Shown here piece after piece: positions 7,204-13,719 of a stretch of 17,464 nucleotides of DNA. Made by a program: the position numbers and the translations under genes. Within the stretch, counting starts at the first letter, position 1. Each line of letters begins with the position of its first letter. The notes under the pieces are model-generated. The model made no database searches and was not told where the DNA came from. It worked only from the letters and a program-made list of their open reading frames with translations. This DNA is from Phycisphaerales bacterium UBA3190 (GTDB lineage: Bacteria > Planctomycetota > Phycisphaerae > Phycisphaerales > UBA1924): positions 20,005 through 37,468 of the forward strand of contig DEXG01000008.1 in assembly GCA_002364005.1 (NCBI GenBank). The letters are read 5' to 3'.

Positions 7204-8010
7204 ATGAAACGGATCGGATTGATCGGCACGCTGCTCTGCGGCGTGGGTGTTGTTCATGCAGCTATTGTTGATGACTTCGAGGTTTACACACCTGGGAGCG
7301 TGCCAAGCGGGGTGTGGCGGGACGCGGCGGACTATGTCACCGATCCCTCCAATCCGAGCCCTACGGCTTTGGTGATCGGAACGACCGATGCGATGGGCAA
7401 CGCGACACAGGCGGTGCAGATTCGTGATGCGATCGGGACCTCTGGTGGGTTGATTGCTCGTGTTGGGCATTCTGATGTGCAGCGATTTCAGGTGGATGTC
7501 CGTCTTGATCAGCAGGGCAACGGCAGCGTGCCGAACTGGATGTCAGCCGTCGGTTTCTTCCAGGATACAGCGCAGACCGATTTCAACTGGAGCCCCCAGG
7601 CCGTGGTCTACGCGTCGGGAAACGGGCGATTCAGGCTCTTCGTGCAGAATGCGGACGGGCAGGGCGGTGCTTCGAGAGACTTCGGACTTCAGGGCGGTGC
7701 GTGGTCTATGAACACTTGGTATCGCGTGGTGTTGGAGGCCGATACGGTCAACGGCTTGTTCGATGTGACAATCACGGATCTGGATTCGGGCAGCGTGATT
7801 GCTGATGTCAGCCGATCGTACACAGGATGGAACGCGGATTTCGGGCGATACGACCTCGTCTCGATGAACGACGGCGAGTACGGCAGCAACCCTGGGACCA
7901 TCGGCAATATGTCGAGTTACGACAATGCGAACTATGTCCCGGCACCGGGCGTGATTTCGCTGTTGGGCAGTGGGGCGCTGTTGGCAACCCGACGCCGTCG
8001 CGCAGGGTAA
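7204..8010 (+). CDS. Secreted beta-sandwich protein with PEP-CTERM-like sorting tail
   Basis: A 268-residue protein with an N-terminal signal peptide (about 1-19, cleavage after VHA) and a C-terminal tripartite tail: VPAPG (about 245-249), a hydrophobic stretch, then RRRRAG. This matches the PAPG-type variant of the PEP-CTERM/exosortase sorting signal common in planctomycetes, so the protein is probably processed and surface-attached or released. The body is rich in alternating hydrophobic residues, with motifs such as DDFEVY near the start, an NTWYRVVLEAD segment and FDVTITDL, which suggests a concanavalin A/LamG-like jelly roll. No catalytic residues are evident. A good ribosome binding site, AGGGGAG (7193-7199), precedes the ATG. 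The 127-nt gap before it presumably holds a promoter, not identified. A strong terminator follows at 8039-8077. Confidence 0.8.
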   Translation: MKRIGLIGTLLCGVGVVHAAIVDDFEVYTPGSVPSGVWRDAADYVTDPSNPSPTALVIGTTDAMGNATQAVQIRDAIGTSGGLIARVGHSDVQRFQVDVRLDQQGNGSVPNWMSAVGFFQDTAQTDFNWSPQAVVYASGNGRFRLFVQNADGQGGASRDFGLQGGAWSMNTWYRVVLEADTVNGLFDVTITDLDSGSVIADVSRSYTGWNADFGRYDLVSMNDGEYGSNPGTIGNMSSYDNANYVPAPGVISLLGSGALLATRRRRAG

Positions 8011-8038
8011 CACAGAGAATCGTGTTGAGACCCACGAG

Positions 8039-8077
8039 CGGCTGCCGGGCGTGTTTCATGCTCGGCAGTCGTTTTTT
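8039..8077 (+). terminator. Rho-independent terminator after the sorting-tail protein gene
   Basis: A twelve-pair stem (8039-8050 with 8060-8071, two G-T pairs) encloses a nine-base loop and is followed at once by six T (8072-8077). It ends six bases before the stop of the convergent minus-strand gene at 8083, isolating the two transcription units. Confidence 0.9.
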
Positions 8078-8082
8078 GTGTG

Positions 8083-8784
8083 TCAGAACGAGTACGGGTC
8101 GTCGACAATACCGCGTCGGCGCTTCGTGGTTGGGCGTGGCTGCCCGATCGCATCGGCGCAGGCCTGGGCCAGGGCCATGATGAACTTCTCGTGCTCGGGG
8201 CAGGCGTCGAGGCGGTCGAGGAAGTCATCGACGACCCAAGCTGGCGGGTCATCGGGTTTGGCCGCGTCGAGCGCGTCACGGATGCCCTGATCGCCCAGTC
8301 GCTCGCTAGCGTTGCTGAACCATTTGGGATTCGGCGTGTCGTTCTCGGGTGGGTCGAGGCGCACGCGGACGACGCGCTGGGCGACGCCGACGATGGGCCA
8401 TTGGTTCTTGGATGTGGTGGGCTCTCGCGTGAGCACGAAGGGGGCGAATCCCGCGTCGTTGGCGGCTTTCCTGAACCGCAACGCGTCGGCACCGACGAAG
8501 CTTGGCGCAAACAGGTAGCACTCGGCCCCGGGCGTTTCGGGGATGTCGCTGGGCTTGGCGATGGTGTGGATCACCCCCGAGTCCAGGGCGTCCTGACGCA
8601 GGTAGCGCTGGGCTTCGAGCATGGGCATGCAGATACGGTGCATGCGTTCGAAGTCGTGCTCGTCCCGGGCCAGGGTCAGGGCGCTGCGGCAGCGCAGGGC
8701 GGCATCGAGATACCGCCCCGTATTCAGGGCTTCGCTCGCCTGTTCCATGACGGCATCGATCGGGTTGGTCTGCTGCGTACTCAG
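8083..8784 (-). CDS. Hypothetical protein, apparent CTG start
   Basis: A 233-residue protein of no named family that I recognise. The N-terminal part (about residues 10-60) looks like paired amphipathic helices of TPR type (EALNTGRYLDAALRCRSAL). The middle has an alpha/beta-like stretch with ECYLFAPSFVGADALRFR, and the C-terminus is basic then ends DDPYSF. No signal peptide is seen. The frame has no ATG, GTG or TTG between 8784 and ATG 8748, and 8748 lacks a ribosome binding site. CTG at 8784-8782 is eight bases after a perfect AGGAG (8797-8793) that follows the upstream stop, so CTG is the best start. The frame also stays open to an ATG at 8865, but that would overlap the upstream gene by 52 bases. 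It is the last gene of a probable four-gene minus-strand operon. Confidence 0.7.
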   Translation of the reverse strand: MSTQQTNPIDAVMEQASEALNTGRYLDAALRCRSALTLARDEHDFERMHRICMPMLEAQRYLRQDALDSGVIHTIAKPSDIPETPGAECYLFAPSFVGADALRFRKAANDAGFAPFVLTREPTTSKNQWPIVGVAQRVVRVRLDPPENDTPNPKWFSNASERLGDQGIRDALDAAKPDDPPAWVVDDFLDRLDACPEHEKFIMALAQACADAIGQPRPTTKRRRGIVDDPYSF

Positions 8785-8792
8785 GGCAGGTG

Positions 8793-8813
8793 CTCCTGTC
8801 GGATGACAGGGAG
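8793..8813 (-). promoter_or_regulatory. Hairpin occluding the AGGAG of the CTG-started gene
   Basis: Read on the minus strand, CTCCCTGTC (8813-8805) pairs with GACAGGAG (8800-8793) around a four-base loop ATCC, with one bulged C. The whole AGGAG ribosome binding site lies in the 3' arm. The hairpin begins one base after the upstream TAA (8816-8814). A ribosome reaching that stop would melt it, which would couple translation of the two hypothetical proteins. The pairing is seen in sequence; the coupling is inferred. Confidence 0.5.
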
Positions 8814-9419
8814 TTATACGCCTGCTTGGACGCGTTGGGTAAGGGCGTCGAGCATCGCGTCCCATTGCTGGGCCTGCTCGTCGAGGTCGTACTCGATGGT
8901 GTCACCCAGCGATGACCAGTCCTGCTGGGTCAGGTTGTCCCGGACCTCAGAGAGGGTCTGCCCGAGCTTGGCGAAGCAGTCCAGGGCCTTGGTGCCCCCG
9001 AACTCGAAGCCCTCCAGCTCGATCTGGGCCAGCTCGGCCGACTGCCCGACGACATCGCCGACGGCCTGCCAGCCGGTCAGGACGGCGTTGAGGGCCTCGA
9101 CAGCGGGCTCAAGCTCGCCCGTGCGGAGGTGGTCAGCGACGGTGCCCTGGTCCTCGCGAACGAGGGCGAGCGATTCGCGGGCGCTGGCGAATGTCTCGAC
9201 CAGGAAGGCAACGGGGTCGGTCGTGGTGAAGCGCAGCTCATTGATGCCCGCGTCGTCCTCGGGCGGGTTGTCGAGGTGTGCGTCGTCGATGGGGTTGCCG
9301 TCGGCTTCGATGTCGACGATCAGACGCCCTGATTGCTCGCTGTGGTCGCGGGCAAGATCGAGGGCGTTGCTGACGCTGTCGGTGGCTTGGAGTTCGTTGT
9401 TGTCGATCCAGACGCGCAT
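8814..9419 (-). CDS. Hypothetical acidic cytoplasmic protein
   Basis: A 201-residue acidic protein of no family I recognise. The first 65 residues contain a short beta-rich segment starting MRVWIDN with a VDIEADGN stretch, consistent with a small alpha/beta domain. The remainder (about 70-200) looks all-helical, with long amphipathic stretches and many Glu, Asp, Gln and Leu. No signal peptide or membrane segment is visible. The start is well supported: AAAGGA with a six-base spacer precedes ATG 9419. It lies 41 bases after the LpxB-N-domain gene and is followed directly by the CTG-started gene, whose ribosome binding site is folded into a hairpin beginning one base after this gene's stop. Co-expression of the two hypothetical proteins is therefore likely. 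Confidence 0.8.
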   Translation of the reverse strand: MRVWIDNNELQATDSVSNALDLARDHSEQSGRLIVDIEADGNPIDDAHLDNPPEDDAGINELRFTTTDPVAFLVETFASARESLALVREDQGTVADHLRTGELEPAVEALNAVLTGWQAVGDVVGQSAELAQIELEGFEFGGTKALDCFAKLGQTLSEVRDNLTQQDWSSLGDTIEYDLDEQAQQWDAMLDALTQRVQAGV

Positions 9420-9460
9420 GGTGGTCCTTTCGGGGCGGGCGATTGGCCCAAGAACGGGGC

Positions 9461-10075
9461 TCAGGTGCTGGGCTCGGGTTCGGCCGAGGTATCGATCGGT
9501 GCGGCGCAGCGTTGTTTTTCTTTATGGATGAGCTTGAGGTTCCGGGCGTAGATGACGATGCCGGTGGATTGCCCGAGCACGCCGACGATGTCGACACGCC
9601 AGACGAAGTAGGTGAACAGGCAGACGCCCCCGATGAAGCTGAACCACCAGAAGATCTCCGGGACGGTCGAGATGCGTGAGCGTTCGCTGATGATCCACTG
9701 CACGAACATGCGCCCAAAGAAGGCGGCCTGGCCGACGAGCCCGATGGCGACCCACCCGAAGGTGCCCCAGCTGGTGATGTTGAAGAAGCCCAGCAGGTGG
9801 CGTTCGAAAGCGGGGCGGGCGTTCCACGAGGTGATCTGTGCGTCGATGAACTCGTCGAGCCGGTCGTGGGTCACGGGGGTGTCGCTGCGCAGCGATCTCG
9901 GTGAGATGATGTTGTAGGCCGCCTGCCCCTCGTGCTGGGTGCGTTCGAGCATGATCTCGTGGGCGCCCACGAGCAGGGTGAGGTCTGAGTGCGACCGCGA
10001 GAGGGCGGGCTGGAGCACGAGCCACATGCCCAGGAACACGAGCAGCACCATCGCGATGATCGGCCCGGGTTTCAT
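9461..10075 (-). CDS. Membrane protein with lipid-A-disaccharide synthase N-terminal (LABN) domain
   Basis: A 204-residue protein with an N-terminal membrane anchor (about 5-23), an extracytoplasmic segment (about 25-100) and a C-terminal LABN domain (about 108-182) of three hydrophobic helices. Landmarks are GQAAFFGRMFVQW (115-127), SERSRISTVPEIFWW (130-144) and a terminal GQSTGIVIYARNL (168-180), all typical of the domain. LABN-only proteins commonly sit beside DPM1/ArnC-type glycosyltransferases and are thought to serve lipid-linked glycan or lipid A modification; the exact reaction is unknown. Its ATG overlaps the stop of the upstream glycosyltransferase gene in an ATGA arrangement (10075-10072), a strong sign of coupled expression. 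The N-terminal anchor plus soluble segment is additional to the minimal domain. Confidence 0.88.
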   Translation of the reverse strand: MKPGPIIAMVLLVFLGMWLVLQPALSRSHSDLTLLVGAHEIMLERTQHEGQAAYNIISPRSLRSDTPVTHDRLDEFIDAQITSWNARPAFERHLLGFFNITSWGTFGWVAIGLVGQAAFFGRMFVQWIISERSRISTVPEIFWWFSFIGGVCLFTYFVWRVDIVGVLGQSTGIVIYARNLKLIHKEKQRCAAPIDTSAEPEPST

Positions 10076-10911
10076 GCGTGCGTGTGCTCTGCTTTGGGGG
10101 GCGCGGGTTGCTCATCGATGGCCAAGCAGTGCTCCTGGCTGCTCACGGGTCGGCGTCGATTCCGCATATAGCGCACGGCGAAGAGGTCGACCAGCCCGGG
10201 CAGGGCGCGTTTGGTGATGCCCATGCCATACTTTGGCTCGCCGGCGTGGCGGTGGCGGTGGTTCACGGGCATCTCGACCACGGTGTAGCCCAGATGGCGC
10301 GCTGTGGCGGGGATGAAGCGGTGCATGCCCTTGAACTCCAGGGGGAGCTGGAGGGCGATCTCGCGTTTCATGACCCGTAGTGAGCAGCCGGTGTCGGTGA
10401 TGGTGTCGCCCAGCAGGACGCGTCTGAAGCTTCGCCCGACCCATGAGCCGAAGAGCCGGATCGTCGAATCGCCCTGTTTTCGCACGGCAGAGCGATCGCC
10501 CTGAACAAAGTCCGCGTTCGCCTCTTCGAGCAGGTCGAGCATCTTGGGGATATCAGCCGGGTCGTTCTGCAGGTCCGCGTCGAGCACCGCGATCAGGCGT
10601 CCCCGCGTGGCCCGGAATCCGGCGTGAAATGCGGCAGACTGCCCGTGGCCCTTGCCGGGCGGGGTCTGGGTCATGGCGACGCAGCGGACCCAGGGGCGGT
10701 TGGACTGGTGGGCGACCACGGCCGCACGGGTGTTGTCGGTCGAGCCGTCGTCGACGATGACGAACTCGTAGCCAATGCCGAGTGGTTCGAGGGCGGCCTC
10801 GACCTCCTCGATGAGCAGGTCGATGTTGTCCTGCTCGTTGTGCGCAGGGGCCACGACCGAGAGGGTGGTTTCCCGGATTTGGCGATCTGAATCTGATTGA
10901 CCTGTGCGCAT
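10072..10911 (-). CDS. Family 2 glycosyltransferase, DPM1/ArnC-like
   Basis: A 279-residue GT-A fold glycosyltransferase of family 2, similar to dolichol-/undecaprenyl-phosphate sugar transferases. It would move a sugar from a nucleotide donor to polyprenyl phosphate on the cytoplasmic face of the membrane. Visible are PAHNEQDNI (22-30), the nucleotide-binding VDDGSTD (53-59), the metal-binding DADLQNDP (111-118), TDTGCSLRVMKR (172-183), and a late RHRHAGEPKYG motif typical of this subgroup. There are no C-terminal membrane helices, unlike many ArnC proteins, so it is probably peripheral. It overlaps the LABN gene by four bases. The start at 10911 is the first ATG upstream of the domain; no clear ribosome binding site is seen, and TAAGAT lies 14-19 bases upstream as a possible -10. 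The specific sugar cannot be named. Confidence 0.92.
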   Translation of the reverse strand: MRTGQSDSDRQIRETTLSVVAPAHNEQDNIDLLIEEVEAALEPLGIGYEFVIVDDGSTDNTRAAVVAHQSNRPWVRCVAMTQTPPGKGHGQSAAFHAGFRATRGRLIAVLDADLQNDPADIPKMLDLLEEANADFVQGDRSAVRKQGDSTIRLFGSWVGRSFRRVLLGDTITDTGCSLRVMKREIALQLPLEFKGMHRFIPATARHLGYTVVEMPVNHRHRHAGEPKYGMGITKRALPGLVDLFAVRYMRNRRRPVSSQEHCLAIDEQPAPPKAEHTHA

Positions 10912-11020
10912 GGGTTTCGGAGTATCTTATCCGGTAGTTGTGGACGCTAGAATGATTCCAGTTCCGATTGATCGACCTTTTTCGATCTTCTGAAGCATAT
11001 CGGCGGAGGAGTTCAGCGTC
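10912..11020. promoter_or_regulatory. Divergent intergenic region, glycosyltransferase operon / ferredoxin cluster
   Basis: This 109-base gap separates two divergent transcription units and must hold promoters for both, unless either is leaderless. TAGAAT at 10948-10953 is a plausible plus-strand -10 for the ferredoxin gene, without a good -35. A six-pair inverted repeat, GATCGA (10970-10975) with TCGATC (10982-10987) around a T-rich loop, lies in the ferredoxin leader and could be an operator or a leader hairpin. GGAGGA (11005-11010) is the ferredoxin ribosome binding site, ten bases before the ATG. Confidence 0.4.
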
Positions 11021-11425
11021 ATGCACATGCGTCACTCAGATCACGATCACGGCCCAGAAACCGTGCCCGTGAAGATCATTCTTGAAAATCCCTCCGAGCT
11101 GAACGAAGACGGCTCGGACAAGGCCGTCCATGAGTTGATGGCCGCCAAGGGCGAGCATCTGCTCGAGGTTGCAGTTGAGCACGGGATCAACATCGAACAC
11201 GCGTGCGGCGGAGTCTGTGCCTGTTCGACCTGCCATATCTATGTCGAACAGGGCATGGATTCGCTCAGCGAGGCCGAGGAAGAGGAAGAGGATCGCGTTG
11301 AGGAGGCCCCCGGGCTTCAGATCAACTCGCGTCTCTCGTGCCAGTGCGATATCACGGGCGACGGTCCGATCGTGTTCCGGGTGCCCGCGTGGAACCGCAA
11401 CGCGGTCAAGGAAGTCCCGCACTAG
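11021..11425 (+). CDS. fdx: [2Fe-2S] ferredoxin, ISC/adrenodoxin type
   Basis: A 134-residue plant/adrenodoxin-type ferredoxin of the ISC subgroup, which carries electrons for iron-sulfur cluster assembly and some monooxygenases. The cluster-binding cysteines fit the C-x5-C-x2-C...C pattern at C62, C68, C71 and C107; the extra C66 within CGGVCACSTCH is usual for ISC ferredoxins, and C109 is additional. A following acidic run of glutamates and SRLSCQ (103-108) match the family. The N-terminus adds a histidine-rich leader (MHMRHSDHDHG) not needed for the fold. GGAGGA lies ten bases upstream of ATG 11021; an in-frame ATG at 11027 is also possible. No other isc genes are nearby. It heads a same-strand run with a secreted N-glycanase, rlmE and a BatA-type gene. 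Confidence 0.92.
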   Translation: MHMRHSDHDHGPETVPVKIILENPSELNEDGSDKAVHELMAAKGEHLLEVAVEHGINIEHACGGVCACSTCHIYVEQGMDSLSEAEEEEEDRVEEAPGLQINSRLSCQCDITGDGPIVFRVPAWNRNAVKEVPH

Positions 11426-11446
11426 CCCGCGATAAGGACTCGATCG

Positions 11447-11463
11447 CGATATGCTTGGGTATG
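11447..11463 (+). promoter_or_regulatory. Start-site motif CGATATGCTTGGGTATG (copy 2), possible leaderless promoter
   Basis: Identical over 17 bases, including the ATG, to the sequence at the start of the secreted duplicated-domain gene (5419-5403, minus strand). TATGCT lies five bases before the ATG. The only purine-rich stretch, AAGGA near 11433, is too far away to serve as a ribosome binding site. If it is a -10 element, the PNGase F-like gene has its own leaderless transcript, separate from fdx. Confidence 0.45.
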
Positions 11464-13047
11464 AGATACGCCTTGAGCACCGTGATCCTGTTCCTGAGTC
11501 TGACCGTGCTGACACCCACTGCAATGGGTGGCGAACTCGTCGCCCGCACCGCGCCGACCGATTCGGTTGTCGAATCGGTCTGGGTGTCGTTCCGGGCCAA
11601 GTTCCCTACGCCCGACGACTCGGGCTACAGCGGGCAGAACCGTGGCCTTGGGCTGATGCTGATCGACCCGGATCGTGGTTCGCTGAGCGAAGACTTTGCG
11701 TGGGACGAGCCCAACACCGATCACTCGATCGCGTTCGGCTTCGATGTGCACAACCAGATTCCCGACAAGAGCGAGGACGAGAACGGGCGCGTGATGGGCT
11801 GGTTCGATGCCGACGGGAACTGGTACGAGCGTCCGCAACGCGAGGTGTCGGTGCACGCCAACGGGCGTGAGCGCATCAATGTCCGCAGCGATTACGAGTT
11901 CAGAACAAGCGAGTGGGTCGATGTCGATGTGCAGGTGCGCTACCAGCTGGGCGGGGCGCAGGTGCTTGTTCGTCTCGACGGGCAGACGATTATCGACCAG
12001 CCGGTCTGGGATGTGCGCCCGATGCGTCTCCACGCGATGGTGGGGATCGAGGGCGAAGACATCGAGGTGCGCGATCTGGCGATCACCCGTACGACCAAGC
12101 TGGATGCCCCCTTGCCCGAGCCGGTGCGTCTGACCGCATTCGACGCCCAGCTCCTGCAGAACGCGGCGAGACTCAAGAACGATGTCGACTTCTCATCGGT
12201 CCCTGAATCGGTGGGGCGTGTCATCGCGACGATGACACTCAGCGAGCCGGAGATGGGCTACGACCACTGGGACAAGAAGGGCACCGTGGGGATCCGCATC
12301 CCGACCGGGGAGGTCGATGATGAGGGCAACCCGGTAACCGAACGGTTCGAGGTGTTCCGCTTCATTACGCCCTACCGGCGTGGGTGGACCTGGCACATGG
12401 ATGTCACGGATCTGCTGCCTCTGTTTGAGGACACCCGTCAGATGGAGGTGCACATCGGGACTTACATGAAGGGTTGGCTGGTGACCTTCACGCTCGATTT
12501 CTACGCGGGCACGCCCGAGCGTGAGCCGATCGCCGTGATGAACCTGTGGAACGGTGAGGCCGAGATCGGCAACCCCGAGAAGCCGACTGAGGACTTTTAT
12601 GTCCCGCGTGACATCGCGGTGCCCGAGGGGGCCACCAGTGCCCGCGTCCGGGCGACCGTGACTGGGCATGGGATGTATCCCAACAGCAACAACGCCGGCG
12701 AGTTCATGCCCATCTGGCGCACGCTGACGATCTCCTCGGTCAACAGTGGAGGTGGTGGCGATGTGCTGGAGGGTGACTTCATCAGCATGTCTGCACGCAA
12801 CCATCTGTGGAAGACCGACTGCTACCTCAACCCGTGCCGACCGCAAGGCGGGACCTGGAAGTTCGACCGCTCGGGCTGGGCGCCGGGCGACAAGGTTGAC
12901 CCCTGGATCGTCGACACGCAGCGTGAGTTCATCTTGGGCGACACCCTGCGTATCGACTACACGCTCGATCCGTACCTCAACGAGGGTCGGGGCGAGACCT
13001 GGGCCCCGCACCACTGGACCGACGCCGTCGTCGTGTTCTACAAGTAA
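11461..13047 (+). CDS. Secreted PNGase F-like peptide-N-glycosidase with extra N-terminal domain
   Basis: A 528-residue exported protein (signal peptide about 1-23, ending TAMG). Residues about 250-370 match the PNGase F N-terminal domain (YDHWDK at 267-272; FEVFRFITPY at 296-305; DVTDLLPL; KGWLVTFTLDFYAGTP). Residues about 375-528 match the C-terminal N-glycanase domain (TGHGMYPNSNNAGEF at 401-415; LWKTDCYLNP at 449-458; PQGGTWKFDR at 461-470). PNGase F removes asparagine-linked glycans from glycoproteins by cleaving the amide bond. Its catalytic acids, recalled as D60, E118 and E206 of the Elizabethkingia enzyme, appear to align with D268, E297 and E414. The usual WCPG reads WAPG here. Residues about 30-215 form an added region of concanavalin A-like appearance, possibly glycan-binding. 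The frame is open upstream to 11338 but overlaps fdx; ATG 11461 begins the signal peptide. It is 35 bases after fdx and 12 before rlmE. Confidence 0.88.
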   Translation: MRYALSTVILFLSLTVLTPTAMGGELVARTAPTDSVVESVWVSFRAKFPTPDDSGYSGQNRGLGLMLIDPDRGSLSEDFAWDEPNTDHSIAFGFDVHNQIPDKSEDENGRVMGWFDADGNWYERPQREVSVHANGRERINVRSDYEFRTSEWVDVDVQVRYQLGGAQVLVRLDGQTIIDQPVWDVRPMRLHAMVGIEGEDIEVRDLAITRTTKLDAPLPEPVRLTAFDAQLLQNAARLKNDVDFSSVPESVGRVIATMTLSEPEMGYDHWDKKGTVGIRIPTGEVDDEGNPVTERFEVFRFITPYRRGWTWHMDVTDLLPLFEDTRQMEVHIGTYMKGWLVTFTLDFYAGTPEREPIAVMNLWNGEAEIGNPEKPTEDFYVPRDIAVPEGATSARVRATVTGHGMYPNSNNAGEFMPIWRTLTISSVNSGGGGDVLEGDFISMSARNHLWKTDCYLNPCRPQGGTWKFDRSGWAPGDKVDPWIVDTQREFILGDTLRIDYTLDPYLNEGRGETWAPHHWTDAVVVFYK

Positions 13048-13059
13048 TCGAGATAGAAC

Positions 13060-13719
13060 ATGGCCCAGAAACGCAAACTCCAAGACAAGTACTTCCGGCA
13101 GGCGAAACGCGAGGGCTATCTCGCCCGTTCGGCGTACAAGCTGCTCGAGATCAACAAGCGGCGCAAGCTCATTAAGAAGGGTGACCGTGTGCTCGACCTG
13201 GGCTGCGCGCCCGGGTCGTGGTTGCAGGTGGCCGAGAAGATCATCGGGCCCGAGGGTACCCTGGTGGGCATCGACCTCAAGCCGGTCTCGGGTGGCTTCG
13301 GTCCCAATGTCCACACGATGGTGGGGGACTTCACCAAGACCACGGCCGCGCAACTGCTGGGCGGCGAGGACGAGCTGTTCGATGTGGTCATCAGCGACAT
13401 GGCGCCCTCGACGACCGGGCACGGGGACCACTTCTTCTCCGAGCGTTTGTGCCAGGACATCATCGATGTGCTGCCGGACCTGCTCAAGCCCCGTGGGACC
13501 TGCACGATGAAGGTGCTCGAGGGCGAGACCTTCCCGCAGCTGATCCGGCGCATGAAGAATGTCTTCCGCATCGCTGGGGCGATCAAGCCCGATGCGTGCC
13601 GCGATGTCTCGCGGGAGACCTATGTCTACGGTATCGGGTTTCGTCCAAGCCGCGTCCGCGTCAAGGATGGTTCCAATGAGGGGGCGCTGCCCGAGCCGAC
13701 ACCGGGGTGGGGCGATTGA
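13060..13719 (+). CDS. rlmE: 23S rRNA (uridine-2'-O)-methyltransferase RlmE/FtsJ
   Basis: A 219-residue SAM-dependent methyltransferase that would 2'-O-methylate U2552 (E. coli numbering) in the A-loop of 23S rRNA during late 50S assembly. The N-terminus (KYFRQAKREGYLARSAYKLLEI, positions 10-31, given here as KYFRQAKREG then YLARSAYKLLEI) is typical. The SAM motif DLGCAPGSW is at 46-54. The K-D-K-E catalytic tetrad is complete: K27, D113 (in SDMAPSTTG), K151 (in MKVLEG) and E186 (in SRETYVYG). Length is close to the 209 residues of E. coli RlmE, with a short Pro/Gly-rich tail. The ATG follows the PNGase F-like stop by 12 bases. The TGA stop overlaps the TTG start of the next gene, giving a coupled rlmE-BatA pair. 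Confidence 0.96.
   Translation: MAQKRKLQDKYFRQAKREGYLARSAYKLLEINKRRKLIKKGDRVLDLGCAPGSWLQVAEKIIGPEGTLVGIDLKPVSGGFGPNVHTMVGDFTKTTAAQLLGGEDELFDVVISDMAPSTTGHGDHFFSERLCQDIIDVLPDLLKPRGTCTMKVLEGETFPQLIRRMKNVFRIAGAIKPDACRDVSRETYVYGIGFRPSRVRVKDGSNEGALPEPTPGWGD

Noticed and set aside
8080..9531. A 483-codon plus-strand open frame
   Set aside because: It lies opposite two minus-strand genes that have good ribosome binding sites and protein-like composition, while this frame becomes Ser/Arg-rich and featureless. Long antisense frames are expected at this GC content.
10970..10987. Inverted repeat GATCGA/TCGATC with T-rich loop as a terminator
   Set aside because: The T-run is in the loop rather than after the stem, and it lies upstream of a gene start. 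At most it is an operator or leader hairpin.
12193..13431. A 412-codon minus-strand open frame
   Set aside because: Antisense to the PNGase F-like gene and rlmE, both recognised by catalytic motifs.
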